Positions 43,758 through 54,349 of a stretch of DNA of 64,000 nucleotides are shown piece by piece. The position numbers and the translations under genes are program-made. The notes below the pieces were generated by a model that made no database searches, was not told where the DNA came from, and saw only the letters and a list, made by a program, of their open reading frames with translations. This DNA comes from Prostheceraeus crozeri (Eukaryota > Platyhelminthes > Polycladida > Euryleptidae): assembly GCA_907163375.1 (NCBI GenBank), contig CAJQUW010004726.1:62001-126000 (forward strand). The letters are read 5' to 3'. Position 1 is the stretch's first letter, and every line of letters begins with the position of its first letter.

Positions 43758-43964
43758 CTAAAAGTTACAGAAAATGAAGACATCAAAATCTTTGACGCAT
43801 TCATTGAACACTTACTATCCTGCGAAATTACATACTAAGATGGATTCATCGTTGGTGGCATTAGAACACACCTTGAAGCCGCAACCCATTCGTAGATTGG
43901 CCCAAGAGATCATCTGCAAGAAGAGTAGTTTTAAAAGGAAAAAACTGACTCTGCGAACCACTAG

Positions 43965-44560
43965 ATGATAGAAAACATGTATAACATCTTTAAACCATTA
44001 AACACGGTGGCATATACAGAACAATCTAAGAGCGATGAAACCCAGTATTTGTATCAACTTTTTAAGGATAATAGTTATCCGAAATCTTTTGTGCCAAGAC
44101 TTTGGGAAGAAATGAAATCAAAGAAGCAAACTGTTTATCAAAGAGGTGAGACACGCTTCTCACAAAGACATATTTTTTGCATTGCCGTATGTACGAGGAA
44201 TATCAGAAACAGTCGCCCGAGACGTGAGCGAAACCGACGCGTGAGAAATCAGACTTAAATAAACACGGCGCAATATAGAAATACAATGCCAAAAATTTCA
44301 ATTCAGAATACATTAGACAAACAAACAAACAACTCAAGACTCGCATTCATGAACACAAGCTGGCAGGAAGAAGAATTGATCCGAGACCGCAAATTTCAAC
44401 ACATTTCCAAGAGACAGGTCATCATTTCAAGTGGGAACAAACCAAAAATTTGAATACATCTCAACATCGCCATGGACGACTGACTGTTTGTGGAAGCATG
44501 GTATTCTAATAATAATTCCATCAATCGCCATATTAATCTTGATAATATCTATGTTCACAT
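43965..44560 (+). pseudogene. Penelope-like element relic (GIY-YIG endonuclease region)
   Basis: Fragments in two or three frames follow the 3' end of Penelope-like ORFs: a helical segment with 'QLFKDNSYPKSFVPRL' (the typical NGYP region after the reverse transcriptase), and later LKTRIHEHKLAGRRIDPRPQ and FQETGHHFKWEQTK, the conserved R-x-x-EH and ETGH-x-x-x-WE blocks of the GIY-YIG nuclease. Stops and frameshifts abound and the reverse transcriptase part is absent. Penelope-like elements insert by target-primed reverse transcription and are often 5'-truncated, as here. Confidence 0.65.
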
Positions 44561-44569
44561 TCGCCAGCA

Positions 44570-44793
44570 CTAAGTGTAATTAGGATAGCTGCATTTTTGT
44601 ATTCTTTTATCAGCACATAAGGTACTCACGATTATATTAGCATAGTTTCGTCATTTTCATATAAATTTCATAATAATGTTTTGTAATCCTTCTATCACCT
44701 TATTGCCTGATGACCTATTGCAGTTGCAATGACGAAAATTTGTGACAAAAAAAATTATTTATCTTGATTGAGCCATTTTCACAAAAATATACA

Positions 44794-44834
<41 letters not shown>

Positions 44835-45109
44835 GTATATTCTATTCTACATGGAATGCATGCACATTTTTTGAGTTCGATAATACTATTATCTATAGAT
44901 TATATATTTACTATATATGTATTACTAGATATATATTACTAAATATATATATATATTACTTATATATACTATTAGATTATATATTTAAAAATGTTTGCTA
45001 ATAAATCAGTTTAAGCCCTTGAGAAGCCTGTAACAGCCAGAAACCGGTCGCGCATTTTCAGTTACAAGTTTAGTTTTCCATATATTATCCCGGGTGTTAT
45101 TCATCGTAG

Positions 45110-45202
<93 letters not shown>

Positions 45203-45560
45203 TGTATATGTATACGTACATATAATAAAATTTCAGCTCAAGAGTGACATCAATGTCACCGATCATCAAACAACAATATATAAGAAGGAAGTCAATCTAC
45301 AAAATCCTGGTTATACAAATTTTTTAATCTTTGTCTACAATAGTCTATGATGTAAGAGCGAACAACAGAAATTTTCGTCGATGTCTGCATTTTAATATTA
45401 TTATTATGCAATAATTTGATATATTATTAATAATATTATTGATTAATTATTATATTAATATTATTATTTATAATTTATTATTATTATATTATGCAATATC
45501 GGCTTCCACATGAGTATAGGTTTGTTTGTTGGACTATGCTCCATTTGACATCATAGAGAA
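44570..45560. repeat. AT microsatellites and AT-rich spacer
   Basis: (AT)n tracts at about 44,801-44,828 and 45,114-45,200, and 'ttattaatattatt' low complexity at 45,400-45,500. No gene. Confidence 0.85.
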
Positions 45561-45569
45561 TATTTTTAT

Positions 45570-46980
45570 TTTTCAGTGACCATATGTATTGTGACAACGA
45601 AGTTTCATCGTATTTGCGAAGTGGAAATTTTTTTCTCAAAAGGTAAAGATAAATATTTTAATATATTTCAGAATTCTTGGAAATATTTTGGAAGAAAAAT
45701 ATATTATGTTTTTGGTATGAATGATGTTGAAAATCAGCTGGCTACAATTCTAGCGAAGATAAAACATCCATTGCAAATCGACGAATCAACCTTACGAGAT
45801 AATGAATCTTTGCTTCTTGACTGTGCTCGATTTGTCTTCAAATCACAAATTCAAGACGAAATGCTCTTTCCTCTGAATCTTCCAATCGACACAAAAGGCA
45901 GTACGGTATCCAATGCTGTTAAAACACATTACTAAAAAAGTATCATTCAATGTGCTACGGATGGTGTACCTGCAATGAGTGGAACACAACAAGGGTTCAT
46001 TGCCTTTTTTGAAAAGGAAATACTAGACGCGATAAGTATTCATTGCGTTATATACAGTCAGACAGCGCTTGGTTGCCAAAGAATTCAGCCCAGAGCTCCA
46101 TTACACACTGAAAATTGTTATCATAAATTGCTATCGTGAATAAAATCAAAGCACATGCTCTCAATACCAGACTATTTCGCAAGCTGTGTCAAGAAAATGA
46201 TGAAGAATTCGAACGCTTCCTTCTTCATGCTGAAGCAAGATAGCTCTCTATGGGTCAATGTCTGACAAGATCTCATTCAATATTGGACTCTGTTAGTGAA
46301 TTCCTAAGGCAAACATCTGATTCATCATTAGCCGACTCCGCTGATAATATGAGAAATGATATGGCATATTTGGCAGACATCTTTCACTTTATGAATGAGG
46401 TCAATAAAAAGCTGCAGGGATCTATGTCCACTTTCATTAGATACAGAAATGTTGTCGTGGATTTTATTGAATAACTCATTCTTTATGAGTAAAAAAATGG
46501 CAGGCGGTGAACCTGAGCGGAAACACAATTTCAGAAGGAGGGTTCTCGTTATTCCTTCCACCTACGAAAGTTGATTGATTTTTCGAAAGAGCAATACCAG
46601 GATCTGCTGCAATTAGATGCTCCGCTCCAACCATTCGATGCTGACCCTGCTACTTTCGATATTCATCTCCAATAACATATTATCGATTTGAAAAATGACA
46701 TCGAGGCTAAAGGTTAATTCAAATCCAATAAATACGAGAATTTTTGGTGCAGATTAACCGATATATTCGATATTATTGGAAGAAGCAAGAATATGGATTT
46801 TTTCCTACATCATACTTAGTTGAGAAAGGATTTTCTGCAGTGACAATCTTTTGAATAAGCAGAGCAATGGACTGAAAAATGAGAAACCCGGAGAATTGAG
46901 ACCCATTTTAACAAAGCTGATACCGGACATAAACAAGCTTATCAAAGAACATCAAGCCCTTCCTGCGAGACAGTGAACAC
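45570..46980 (+). pseudogene. hAT transposase relic (ZBED5/SCAND3-like)
   Basis: Three-frame fragments in order: a helical N-terminal part (QLATILAKIKHPLQIDEST), the catalytic-domain start CATDGVPAMSGTQQGF, SPELHYTLKIVIIAINKIK, HAEARWLSMG-like sequence in shifted frames, and NDMAYLADIFHFMNEVNKKLQ. This order is that of the hAT-derived ZBED5/SCAND3 proteins. The C-terminal hATC dimerisation region is recognisable near 46,800-46,900 (EKGFSAV-like, frameshifted). Many stops. The relic spans about 1.4 kb, and the BED zinc finger was not found. Confidence 0.75.
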
Positions 46981-46989
46981 ATTCGTATT

Positions 46990-47945
46990 CTACACTTCAT
47001 GTCAATAACTTTGTATCGATTCATGATTGTTTTTGAAGTTTTCTATCATATTTTAGTTCTGTAGTACTTCGAAGTTTGTAAAAAGATATAAATTATGGCA
47101 GCAAAATAGGAATAAAATAGGAATAAAATTTCCTTCAATAGTTGCCTGAAGATAGCTCCTGGTGGCAGCTGAAATATATCGCTATCGATAATTAAATATT
47201 TTAAGATAAAAAAATTTGGCTCTTTACAAAATATTTATATTTTAAATGTCTGGCCAAAATTTATTAAAATAAAAAGAAGCAAATACTTCGAGCATACGTA
47301 GTAACCCCGTGGCAGACGCAAGGACGGTGCGGTGCAGTGATGAGTCATCGATGAGTCATCATGCTGACTCAGCCCCCCCCTCTGGAAGGAAGTCGCCAAG
47401 GATGTGTTGGGAGGAATGGGTCCGTGAGGAGAAAACCGCCCCCCCCCCCCAACGACTCAAATGACCAAATTGGTCGAAAAGAACAAAGTTGTTCAATCAT
47501 GTGAAACAAACTTCTATCAAGGTTTCAGGTTGAAATTCGTCCAAAAAATTTTTTCGAAAATGTTTCACTACGGTGATCTCGACACTTAGGATTTTTTCAA
47601 GTCCAAATGTGAAATGTCGCTTTTTTTTATCCAACTTTGACGATGAATAGCGGAGGATTGGAAGTGAATGAAGAGCTCGGGTTTCTTTTAGGGGCAAGAC
47701 CGCGCTTTGTTCTCTAGGATTCACTCTTTTCAGATGCGTGGCAGGCTCCGTTTCTAAATGAGAGCCTGTTGAAAATCGAGTTTTTGTGCATTTTCCAAGA
47801 TTTTGGAACTTTTTGAAAAAACAACCGAGTGTTTTAACTCGGCTTCTGATCATCGTAGAGTGTCGAGGGATAACTTAAATGAAAGGGGAGAGCGAGAAAA
47901 CGTGACACTCAAAATTTGGAGTCAATCGGAGCACTAGAACCGGAG
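46990..47945. other. Intergenic; poly-C tracts and one unsupported ORF
   Basis: Homopolymer C runs at about 47,382 and 47,440 and two TGAGTCAT words near 47,341-47,358. A 118-codon minus ORF (47,497-47,853) is basic, without motifs or a promoter, and may be chance. Confidence 0.4.
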
Positions 47946-48005
47946 ATAGACGGGTTTAAAGATTTTGGATGATGGGTATTACGCCATCAGCTGATCGCCA
48001 CACAC

Positions 48006-48065
48006 TATATAAGCGGGAACCGACAGAGACTTTCATTTAGAGGAGAGCGATTGTCAAAGGTAGGT
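48006..48065 (+). promoter_or_regulatory. Arm-end TATA promoter, tiny first exon and 5' splice site (left)
   Basis: TATATAAG at 48,006-48,013, an expected start near 48,037, and a consensus donor AAAG|GTAGGT at 48,060. This gives an exon of about 25 nt. The whole block, including the donor, is preserved in the right arm (62,696-62,756, minus), so transcripts would run inward from both ends. Confidence 0.55.
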
Positions 48066-48309
48066 CGTCTCTCTGAGCTCCGATGATAGCTTCGGCCAAC
48101 TTAGAAAATTTCATTGCGGAAGTCAGCTAAGGCGTCAGACTTAGAGGTTCGCCAGGAGATGGCCTTCGTCTCCAGGCCATAAAAGACTCCAAAACTTTAA
48201 AGGCTTGTAACTTTGTTTCTACAGGTCCGTTTGACTTGATTCAAAAAAAGTTCGGTTGCTATTGACCTGTCCTAAGTGATAAACTACTTATAAAATTTCA
48301 TAAGTAGTG

Positions 48310-48579
48310 CTAAAAAGTTGAAAAATTTACATGCACCAGTTTTGGAGGTTTTCTGGGGTTTTCGACCCTGCTGAAGTCAACTAGATGATGTTTAATGATG
48401 TCTGAGCCAGTCTTCTCATGGTATAAGCAGCTTTTCACTGAAAGCGAGCAAGACACGGAGAGTTTTGCTGTAATATTCCACTGACAGGGTGTTCCTTCGG
48501 GACGGCGGACGATGCCGTAGTGATAAGTGTGGCAGGGGAGTGTGTCATAGTTTAGACCGAAACCGCTGGGGAAACTCAT
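48310..48579 (-). CDS. 89-aa arm ORF, left copy
   Basis: MSFPSGFGLNYDTLPCHTYH start; six cysteines; a basic, Pro-rich C-terminus (RVENPRKPPKLVHVN). The right-arm twin (62,152-62,421) differs by only two residues that I can see. Reads toward the element's outer end. No ATG-proximal TATA seen, so it may be an exon or a chance ORF kept by arm homogenisation. Not recognised. Confidence 0.4.
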   Translation of the reverse strand: MSFPSGFGLNYDTLPCHTYHYGIVRRPEGTPCQWNITAKLSVSCSLSVKSCLYHEKTGSDIIKHHLVDFSRVENPRKPPKLVHVNFSTF

Positions 48580-48766
48580 GTCTCATGTTGGGCATTTGAC
48601 ACAGTTCTCAACGTAGCACTTTGAACGCCAATCGGTTGAGTCTTAGCTATCTTGTCATGGGAGGCCTCTAAACATCTCCATTGCAAAACGCTGGTGAGTC
48701 AAGCTCTCTACGGCTTGCTATGAAGCTGATCAAAGTCTGCCAACCTCTTACCAACTCCACCGGTTT

Positions 48767-49130
48767 TCATGTCTGGCGATCAATCATGGACGGTGCAAGT
48801 CACGGAGATTTTCGGTGTGATACTTCCTTTCGGCGGCCGTTCTTTCGAGACAGCAGTGAAGTCCGTAGCGATGAGTACTGCACGTGACGTTGGCAATGGT
48901 AATCCTTGTGAAACCTCTATGCGTCATGTTTGCAAGTGGTTGCCTTTCGTCTCAACGTTGTACTCTGACAGCCAGGGCGACATTTAGCTATCTGCCACAG
49001 GTTGCCTCATAAAATCTCCATTGCACTTGTCTCCCGACAGTTGGCCAAGCATGCGAGAATGAACCATCAGTTCTTCTTGTCTCTATCACGGAGACGAAAT
49101 GATGAAGGAATGAAGGGAGGACATTCATGC
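48767..49130 (+). other. Left-arm-specific segment
   Basis: Between 'accaactccaccggt' and the '...tcctcccttcattcc' block (minus) the arms stop matching. The left arm holds ~360 bp with a weak ORF (48,769-48,987); the right arm has ~920 bp with a TATA-driven gene instead. Confidence 0.7.
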
Positions 49131-49179
49131 GCCGCCACACGCAACACATCACAGACTTCTCTCTTCGCTAGTGAACAAG

Positions 49180-50060
49180 CTCTTGTCAGTGTCGTCAGAA
49201 ACTTTATCATGTTGTACAAAAGTTTTACTGCTACACAGGATGATGTATAGTTAGAAAGTTTGATCATGACGTTTATTCGTGAGTGTCATCAGAAAGTGTA
49301 TCATGGTTTGTAAAAGCAAAGTTTAGTATAGTCAAATAATATTACCGCGACACCCGTCTGAGAAAATGAAGTTTGATCATGACGTTTATTCGTGAGTGTC
49401 ATCAGAAAGTGTATCATAGTTTGTAAAAGCAAAGTTTAGTATAGTCAAATATTTTTACTGTAACACAGGTTGATGTATAGTTCGAAAATTTGATCATTGA
49501 AGTTGTATTCGTAAGTCTAGTCAGAAAGTGTATCATGGTTTGCAAAGTTAGTGTAGTCAAGTAGTTTTACTGTGACACACGTTTGTAAAAGTAAAGTTTG
49601 ATCATTGAAGTTGTATTCGTAAGTCTAGTCAGAAAGTGTATCATGGTTTGTAAAAGCAAAGTTGGTGTAGTCAGAAACTTTATCATGTTCTACAAAAGTT
49701 TTATTGCAACACAGGTTGATGTATAGTTAGAAAGTTTGATCATGACGTTTATTTGTAAGTCTAGTCAGAAACTTCATCATGTTGTACAAAAGTTTTACTG
49801 CAGCACAGGTTGATGTATAGTTAGAAAGTTTGATCATTGAAGTTGTATTCGTAAGTCTAGTCAGAAAGTGTATCATGGTTTGCAAAGTTAGTGTAGTCAA
49901 GTAGTTTTACTGTGACACATGTTTGTGAAAATATAATTTGATCATGACGTTTTACGAAACACACATGTCATAAAATGTAAGCGCTAGTGTAGTCAAGTAG
50001 ATTTTTACCGCGACACACGTTTGTGAAAATAAAGTTTGATCATTGACGTTGTATGACTGA
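49180..50060 (+). repeat. Tandem repeat field, left arm (8 diverged units)
   Basis: Eight units of about 90-130 bp, each with 'gtttgatcat(t)gacgttt', 'cagaaagtgtatcatggtttg' and 'gtagtcaa.tagttttact'. The right arm has six (60,320-60,960), so copy number differs between arms. Confidence 0.85.
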
Positions 50061-50351
50061 CCGAACTCATCACATCACTAGAAAGTTTTATCAAAAAGGT
50101 TTTACTGCACAGTGTAGATTGTATTGTAACTTACTTTCACAGTGTTAGAACGTTTTATTGGAGACAGTTGCCAAATGTTTCCCTATTAGAAAATTCAAAC
50201 TTCATGACTGTTTGATTCGCTTCATCAGGTTTACTAAAAGCAGTTTTCTACTGCAATGAGAGTTTAGAATGTTATATGAAAACAGTGTTCGCCACAGCAC
50301 TAGAAAGTTTTTATCCTTAGTTGAGATCCGGACTGCAGTGTGTAAAATGTT

Positions 50352-50652
50352 TTATGTGACAGTCTTTTCACAAACGGTGAAGTGTAAATTCAGAGTGAAT
50401 ACATCTGTTAGGTAGTCATTAACTTTGGATGTGAAGTAAAGCGAATCTGTGTACAGAATGAATTGAATATTAGACAACGCATGCAAGTTTTTCACGACTT
50501 GAGTGGTTGAAACCAAGTCTAAGTTTAACATGTTGGATATAAAAGTGAGATGGATAGGAATAAGTGTTGAATGTTTTATAAAACCAGATGTTGTCACACA
50601 CGTTGAGTGTGATTCCATGACATTGCATCGCATGAATTGTAAGGTTCATCAT
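50352..50652 (-). CDS. Overlapping conserved arm ORFs, left copy
   Basis: Two overlapping minus frames (93 and 60 codons) remain open in both arms. The longer includes HSTLIPIHLTFISNMLNLDL and QFILYTDSLYFTSKVNDYL. The plus strand also has an ORF here (50,503-50,706). Since the arms are nearly identical, preservation may reflect homogenisation rather than selection. Function unknown. Confidence 0.3.
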
Positions 50653-51739
50653 CCAAGGCTAGGCTCCTCTACGGTTGGATTTAGGGTTTTATATTACATG
50701 CGTTAGCCATTCGTGTAGAATATGTGAAGCACATGTTCGCTTAAATGCAAATGTTGAAATAAGTTTGGTAGGAAGTCTTTGACAGGTTGTTGTGAAACGT
50801 AGAGAACGTTGAAAAAAGTTTTATGAAATGTTTCTGCAGTCACACTCGTTAGCGTACCAGCTTTACTAAATGTGTTGTTTGCCTTTATCAAATTGAATGT
50901 GTATGTTTTGTAAATAAAGACAGCGTGTTTTTACTCTGCATCGACAGCATACAAGTATACACATAACAACCTGTAACGTTGTTAGTCGAATGCAGATGAG
51001 ATAGGAAACATTATGTGTGAGATAAAAATTAACCTGCTAGATGAAGTGAAACACAAAAAGTCACAACTAGTTTACGGGAAATAAAGGAGAACTGTGACAA
51101 CGTTTACACTCATCATAGACAGATGAACATACAAATCTGACATTCAAATGAAAGTCGTAAACATGAACTGCGGTGTAAGAAACTTTATGTCAACAACTTT
51201 ATGTTGGTAAAACTTTCATAGATTGCAGGCGTGTTGAAAGCTAAAATAACAACCTGTAGAAACGCATAAGTCTTAGTTCAACGACTCGACCCTTGAACTC
51301 ACACAATGAATACGTCTGTGTAGAAAACTCATTTGTAGGAAACAGCATTTTCTGTGCGAATGCAGACGATGTAAACATGACATTTAACATGGCTTGCAAT
51401 AGTCAACACGCTGCCATTCAAAATGTTAATCATAAAACCTATCAGTGAAAAAAAAACCCTCCTGTGACCACAAAGAATCATAAGTGCACTCTGACGCCTG
51501 GTTGTCTCGCTAGCCCCTCAGCAGATAGAGTAGAACACAAAGATGAATGACAGCGCAGCCGGTGGGCAATCGTCTGTCACGCTAGCCCCTCAGCAGATAG
51601 AGTAGAACACAAAGATGTACGCGCCCTCTCTCTCTCCGACGCCCGTCTGTCACATGAAACAGAGAGCTATCACATCTGTCCCAGGATGGAGGAACGTATC
51701 GTAGCACCTAGCTGATTCCCACACAGCTCATTGCAATCG

Positions 51740-51950
51740 TGTCGAAGAGATTATCGTGGGCGGCTGAGAGGATTATCACGTTGACAATTCTTTACTGTAC
51801 ACTCAGCGCGCGCAAGAAACCATTTGCTGCTAAAGCATGGACACTACCGATTTGTTCAATTCTTCAATGTCTTGCTAGCCAGTCACAAAAATGTGGGAGA
51901 AATATAAGGGAGACGTTCACACTCATTCATCAATTACAAGTCGTTTGAAG
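51740..51950 (+). promoter_or_regulatory. Start of core; TATA-like ATATAAGG upstream of the 51,953 gene
   Basis: ATATAAGG at 51,902-51,909 is 44 nt before the ATG. The intervening 'gacgttcacactcattcatc' would be the short leader. Confidence 0.55.
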
Positions 51951-51952
51951 CA

Positions 51953-52189
51953 ATGTCTTTCGATATCGCTTTCTTTGACATGAGTCGAAGCCTTGAGCTC
52001 CGCTGTGGATGCAGGGTGAAGATGGGGAAAGTCTTTCTCCTGGCTGCTTTGCAGGCAGAGAAAGGCGAAGCAATTCGCTGCCCCGTCCATCTTATTCCAC
52101 ATGAGCTTGTGGAGAACCCTTTATTTAGGGATATGGCGCTAGAATATCTGGCGTTGCTGAGAATTCAGCGTCCGGAATACTTCGAGTAA
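51953..52189 (+). CDS. 78-aa core protein, unknown
   Basis: MSFDIAFFDMSRSLEL start with a TATA box at the right distance. CGCRVKMG and CPVHLIPHE suggest a small Cys/His metal site (C-x-C...C-x2-H-x3-H). The remainder is helical (LFRDMALEYLALLRI). The ORF is intact, and its last codons and stop lie inside a perfect 12-bp hairpin (52,174-52,201). Not recognised. Confidence 0.55.
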   Translation: MSFDIAFFDMSRSLELRCGCRVKMGKVFLLAALQAEKGEAIRCPVHLIPHELVENPLFRDMALEYLALLRIQRPEYFE

Positions 52190-52201
52190 TCGAAGTATTC
52201 C
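52174..52201 (+). terminator. Perfect 12-bp stem, GTAA-loop hairpin at the gene's stop codon
   Basis: ggaatacttcga / tcgaagtattcc, with the TAA stop forming part of the 4-nt loop. Other genes of this element have hairpins just after their ends, so a role in 3'-end formation is possible. Confidence 0.5.
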
Positions 52202-52209
52202 ATCGGTCC

Positions 52210-54265
52210 TTCCGAGGGCCCGGTCACCAATTCGTTGGAGGCCACCCTATTAACAAAGAAAAGTTACAGACTGTGCCACACACAAACACTAGATTCAAGG
52301 ATCTCTATCTTTCTTAGAAAATGAAGAAGCTCTTATTAAATTCATCGGATGAGAACTCAACTTCATGACAAGGTGTCCAACACACATCTTCAAAGGTCTA
52401 ACTGCCATGAAATTATCATGTTTAAAGTTTTAAGGCCCCTATGATAAGTAGCAAGGATCTTTTACATGATGTAAAATATAAACGTTTGTAGAGAGAGGTT
52501 TTGACCTGAAGTCATGAATTTATTTCTTCACTACCCCTCAAATGGAAAGAGTAAGGGTGGTGGAAGAATCATCAGAGCAACATGTTGTATAGTAATGCAG
52601 GCAATAACAGCCACGGTTGGACTTACAGATTTAGCGTTTTATATAACATACATCAATGATAACTGTTGTTGTAGAGTGTATACATGCATTTACTAACTTA
52701 GCTATTGGTGAATGACATAGCTAAATTGCTAAAGTCCATCATCTAAGGGGTAGGGTTACCTACCGTTGGATTTAGGGACTTAGGGATTTGGATAATACAA
52801 ATGAACGATCTCTTTTAGTGTAGAATGCGTGATGCATATGTTCGCTTTATAAAATGACTTTGAAGGCAAGACTTAATTTTCATGGTGAAAAGCCAGTTTT
52901 GATATCGTTGATGAGAGATAGTTACATACTCATTATGTTATACACTTTACATTTGATGTGGTCAGCTGAAAGGTGATTGATGCATGTTCAATGGAAGCGT
53001 TGTATGTAACTTAGTGATTGGAATCATAAGTCTGTAAAGAGTTGATGAGGAAAATATATGATAGTCAACGCAGGAAAGTTTCTTGTTATCCAATCTAGGA
53101 ATATATGAACATCATTCATCAGTCAGTGTTGTATTTTAAAAGTCGTATGCTGACAGAGAGATAAGTTTACTAAATTATACAGCAAAACTCCTAAATCCAT
53201 AGGATAGGTGTCCCTGTGTTGAGATTTAAGGATTTAGCGTTTTAAAAGTGTAAGTTGCATAGATAAGTAACTAAGACCATAGCATAGTCAAGCCTATCAC
53301 AAGACTTGGCGTTTTATATGATCCATGTTAGTAGTATCTGTTTGTGTAGAATGTGACTCAATGCGTTTAGTCAGATAATGTATCATCAATGTCATTTACT
53401 TGGTTAGATGATGAAGAAAGTGTAAGATAGAAGTGAAAGCGAACTCATAAAGTTTAGAACACATAGTAGTAACATTGTAGGAATAAGTAAAGTGAAAGTT
53501 ATGTCGTATGAAATGAGTGATGCAAGACTAGCTCACATTGAACTGAATTGTATGGGTGTAAAAGCTGTATGGGTTTCAATAACATATCATGTACATACTA
53601 GGTCGTTTTCTTTTCACATAAAGTTGGGCTTCAAACAGAGTGGATTAGCTTAGTAATAAAGTTACAACCATTTTACTGTTTGTAAAGTTTGGAATAATAT
53701 CAGAATCCTTTCAGTGTTTGTAAGATAGGCGAAGTATAAAATAAAGTCAAGACCATGTCACTGTTTGTAAGTTAGCAATTTTATCAAAATGATTTCAGTG
53801 TTAGTAAGATAGGTAAAGTATAAAATAGTGTCACAAGCATTTCACTGTTTGTAACGTTAGAAATAAAGTTGATGTTTGTTAAGTTTGAAATCATGCTAGA
53901 ATCCTTTCAGTATGTGTAAGATAGGGGACGTATAAAATAATGTTAGAATCCTTTCAGCATTTGTAACGTTAGAAATAAAGTTGATTTGTGAGAACTGTAT
54001 TCCAGTCATGGTTTAAGTGACAATGTGTGTGCGTGTGTGTGAGAGAGATTGCGTTCAAAATTATTGAGAGATATAACTTCGTGCGCTGCGTAAACGAACA
54101 CTTTACAAGACGATGCGAGTCGAGTGAAAGCTTATACACTTGTACAAACACATAAAATTGAAATGTAGTATGGGAATGCAGTATTGAACTTTACAAGCAT
54201 CCTTCGAATGAACCATTGGATCAAGCCTCTTCGAAAGTGAGCATGATATAAGAAAACATTCAAAT
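52210..54265 (+). repeat. Core repeat-rich region without clear genes
   Basis: Several diverged copies of an arm motif ('ggttggatttagggttttat' then 'tgtagaatgtg' and 'atgttcgcttta') at about 52,610, 52,740 and 53,200. A field of 'gtttgtaacgttagaaataaag' and 'gaatcctttcagtgtttgtaagatagg' units occupies 53,640-53,990. No supported ORF. Confidence 0.7.
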
Positions 54266-54349
54266 GGTGTGAGTCCCCTAAGTATGATTGTGAGCATCTG
54301 TACGTTGGTCATTCCATGTATTTTATCGCACACTAAGAACTATTCAATC

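Larger units (their letters stand above)
47949..51738 (+). repeat. Left inverted-repeat arm (3.8 kb) of the 14.9-kb element
   Basis: Reverse-complement counterpart of 58,757-62,812. Near-identical stretches include 48,180-48,640, 50,300-50,700 and 51,000-51,480. The similarity ends inward after 'gtatcgtagcacct'. The arm contains an end promoter, an 89-codon ORF, a tandem repeat field and overlapping conserved ORFs. Confidence 0.92.

Noticed and set aside
44768-45269. Ile/Tyr-rich ORFs
   Set aside because: Translations of (AT)n microsatellites.
47497-47853. 118-codon minus ORF as a host gene
   Set aside because: Basic composition without domain, splice sites or promoter; equally likely by chance.
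48037-48120. Spliced-leader RNA gene at the arm ends
   Set aside because: A short exon followed by a donor is suggestive, but a TATA box is present, no convincing Sm-binding site was seen, and there are only two copies as mirror arms. Kept only as an arm-end promoter.
48681-48987. Two left-arm plus-strand ORFs as genes
   Set aside because: They overlap in different frames, cross the arm heterology boundary and have no TATA or motif. Recorded only as the left-specific segment.
49180-50060. CRISPR-like array
   Set aside because: Unit length varies (90-130 bp), the units are diverged, there are no unique equal-length spacers, and the setting is eukaryotic.
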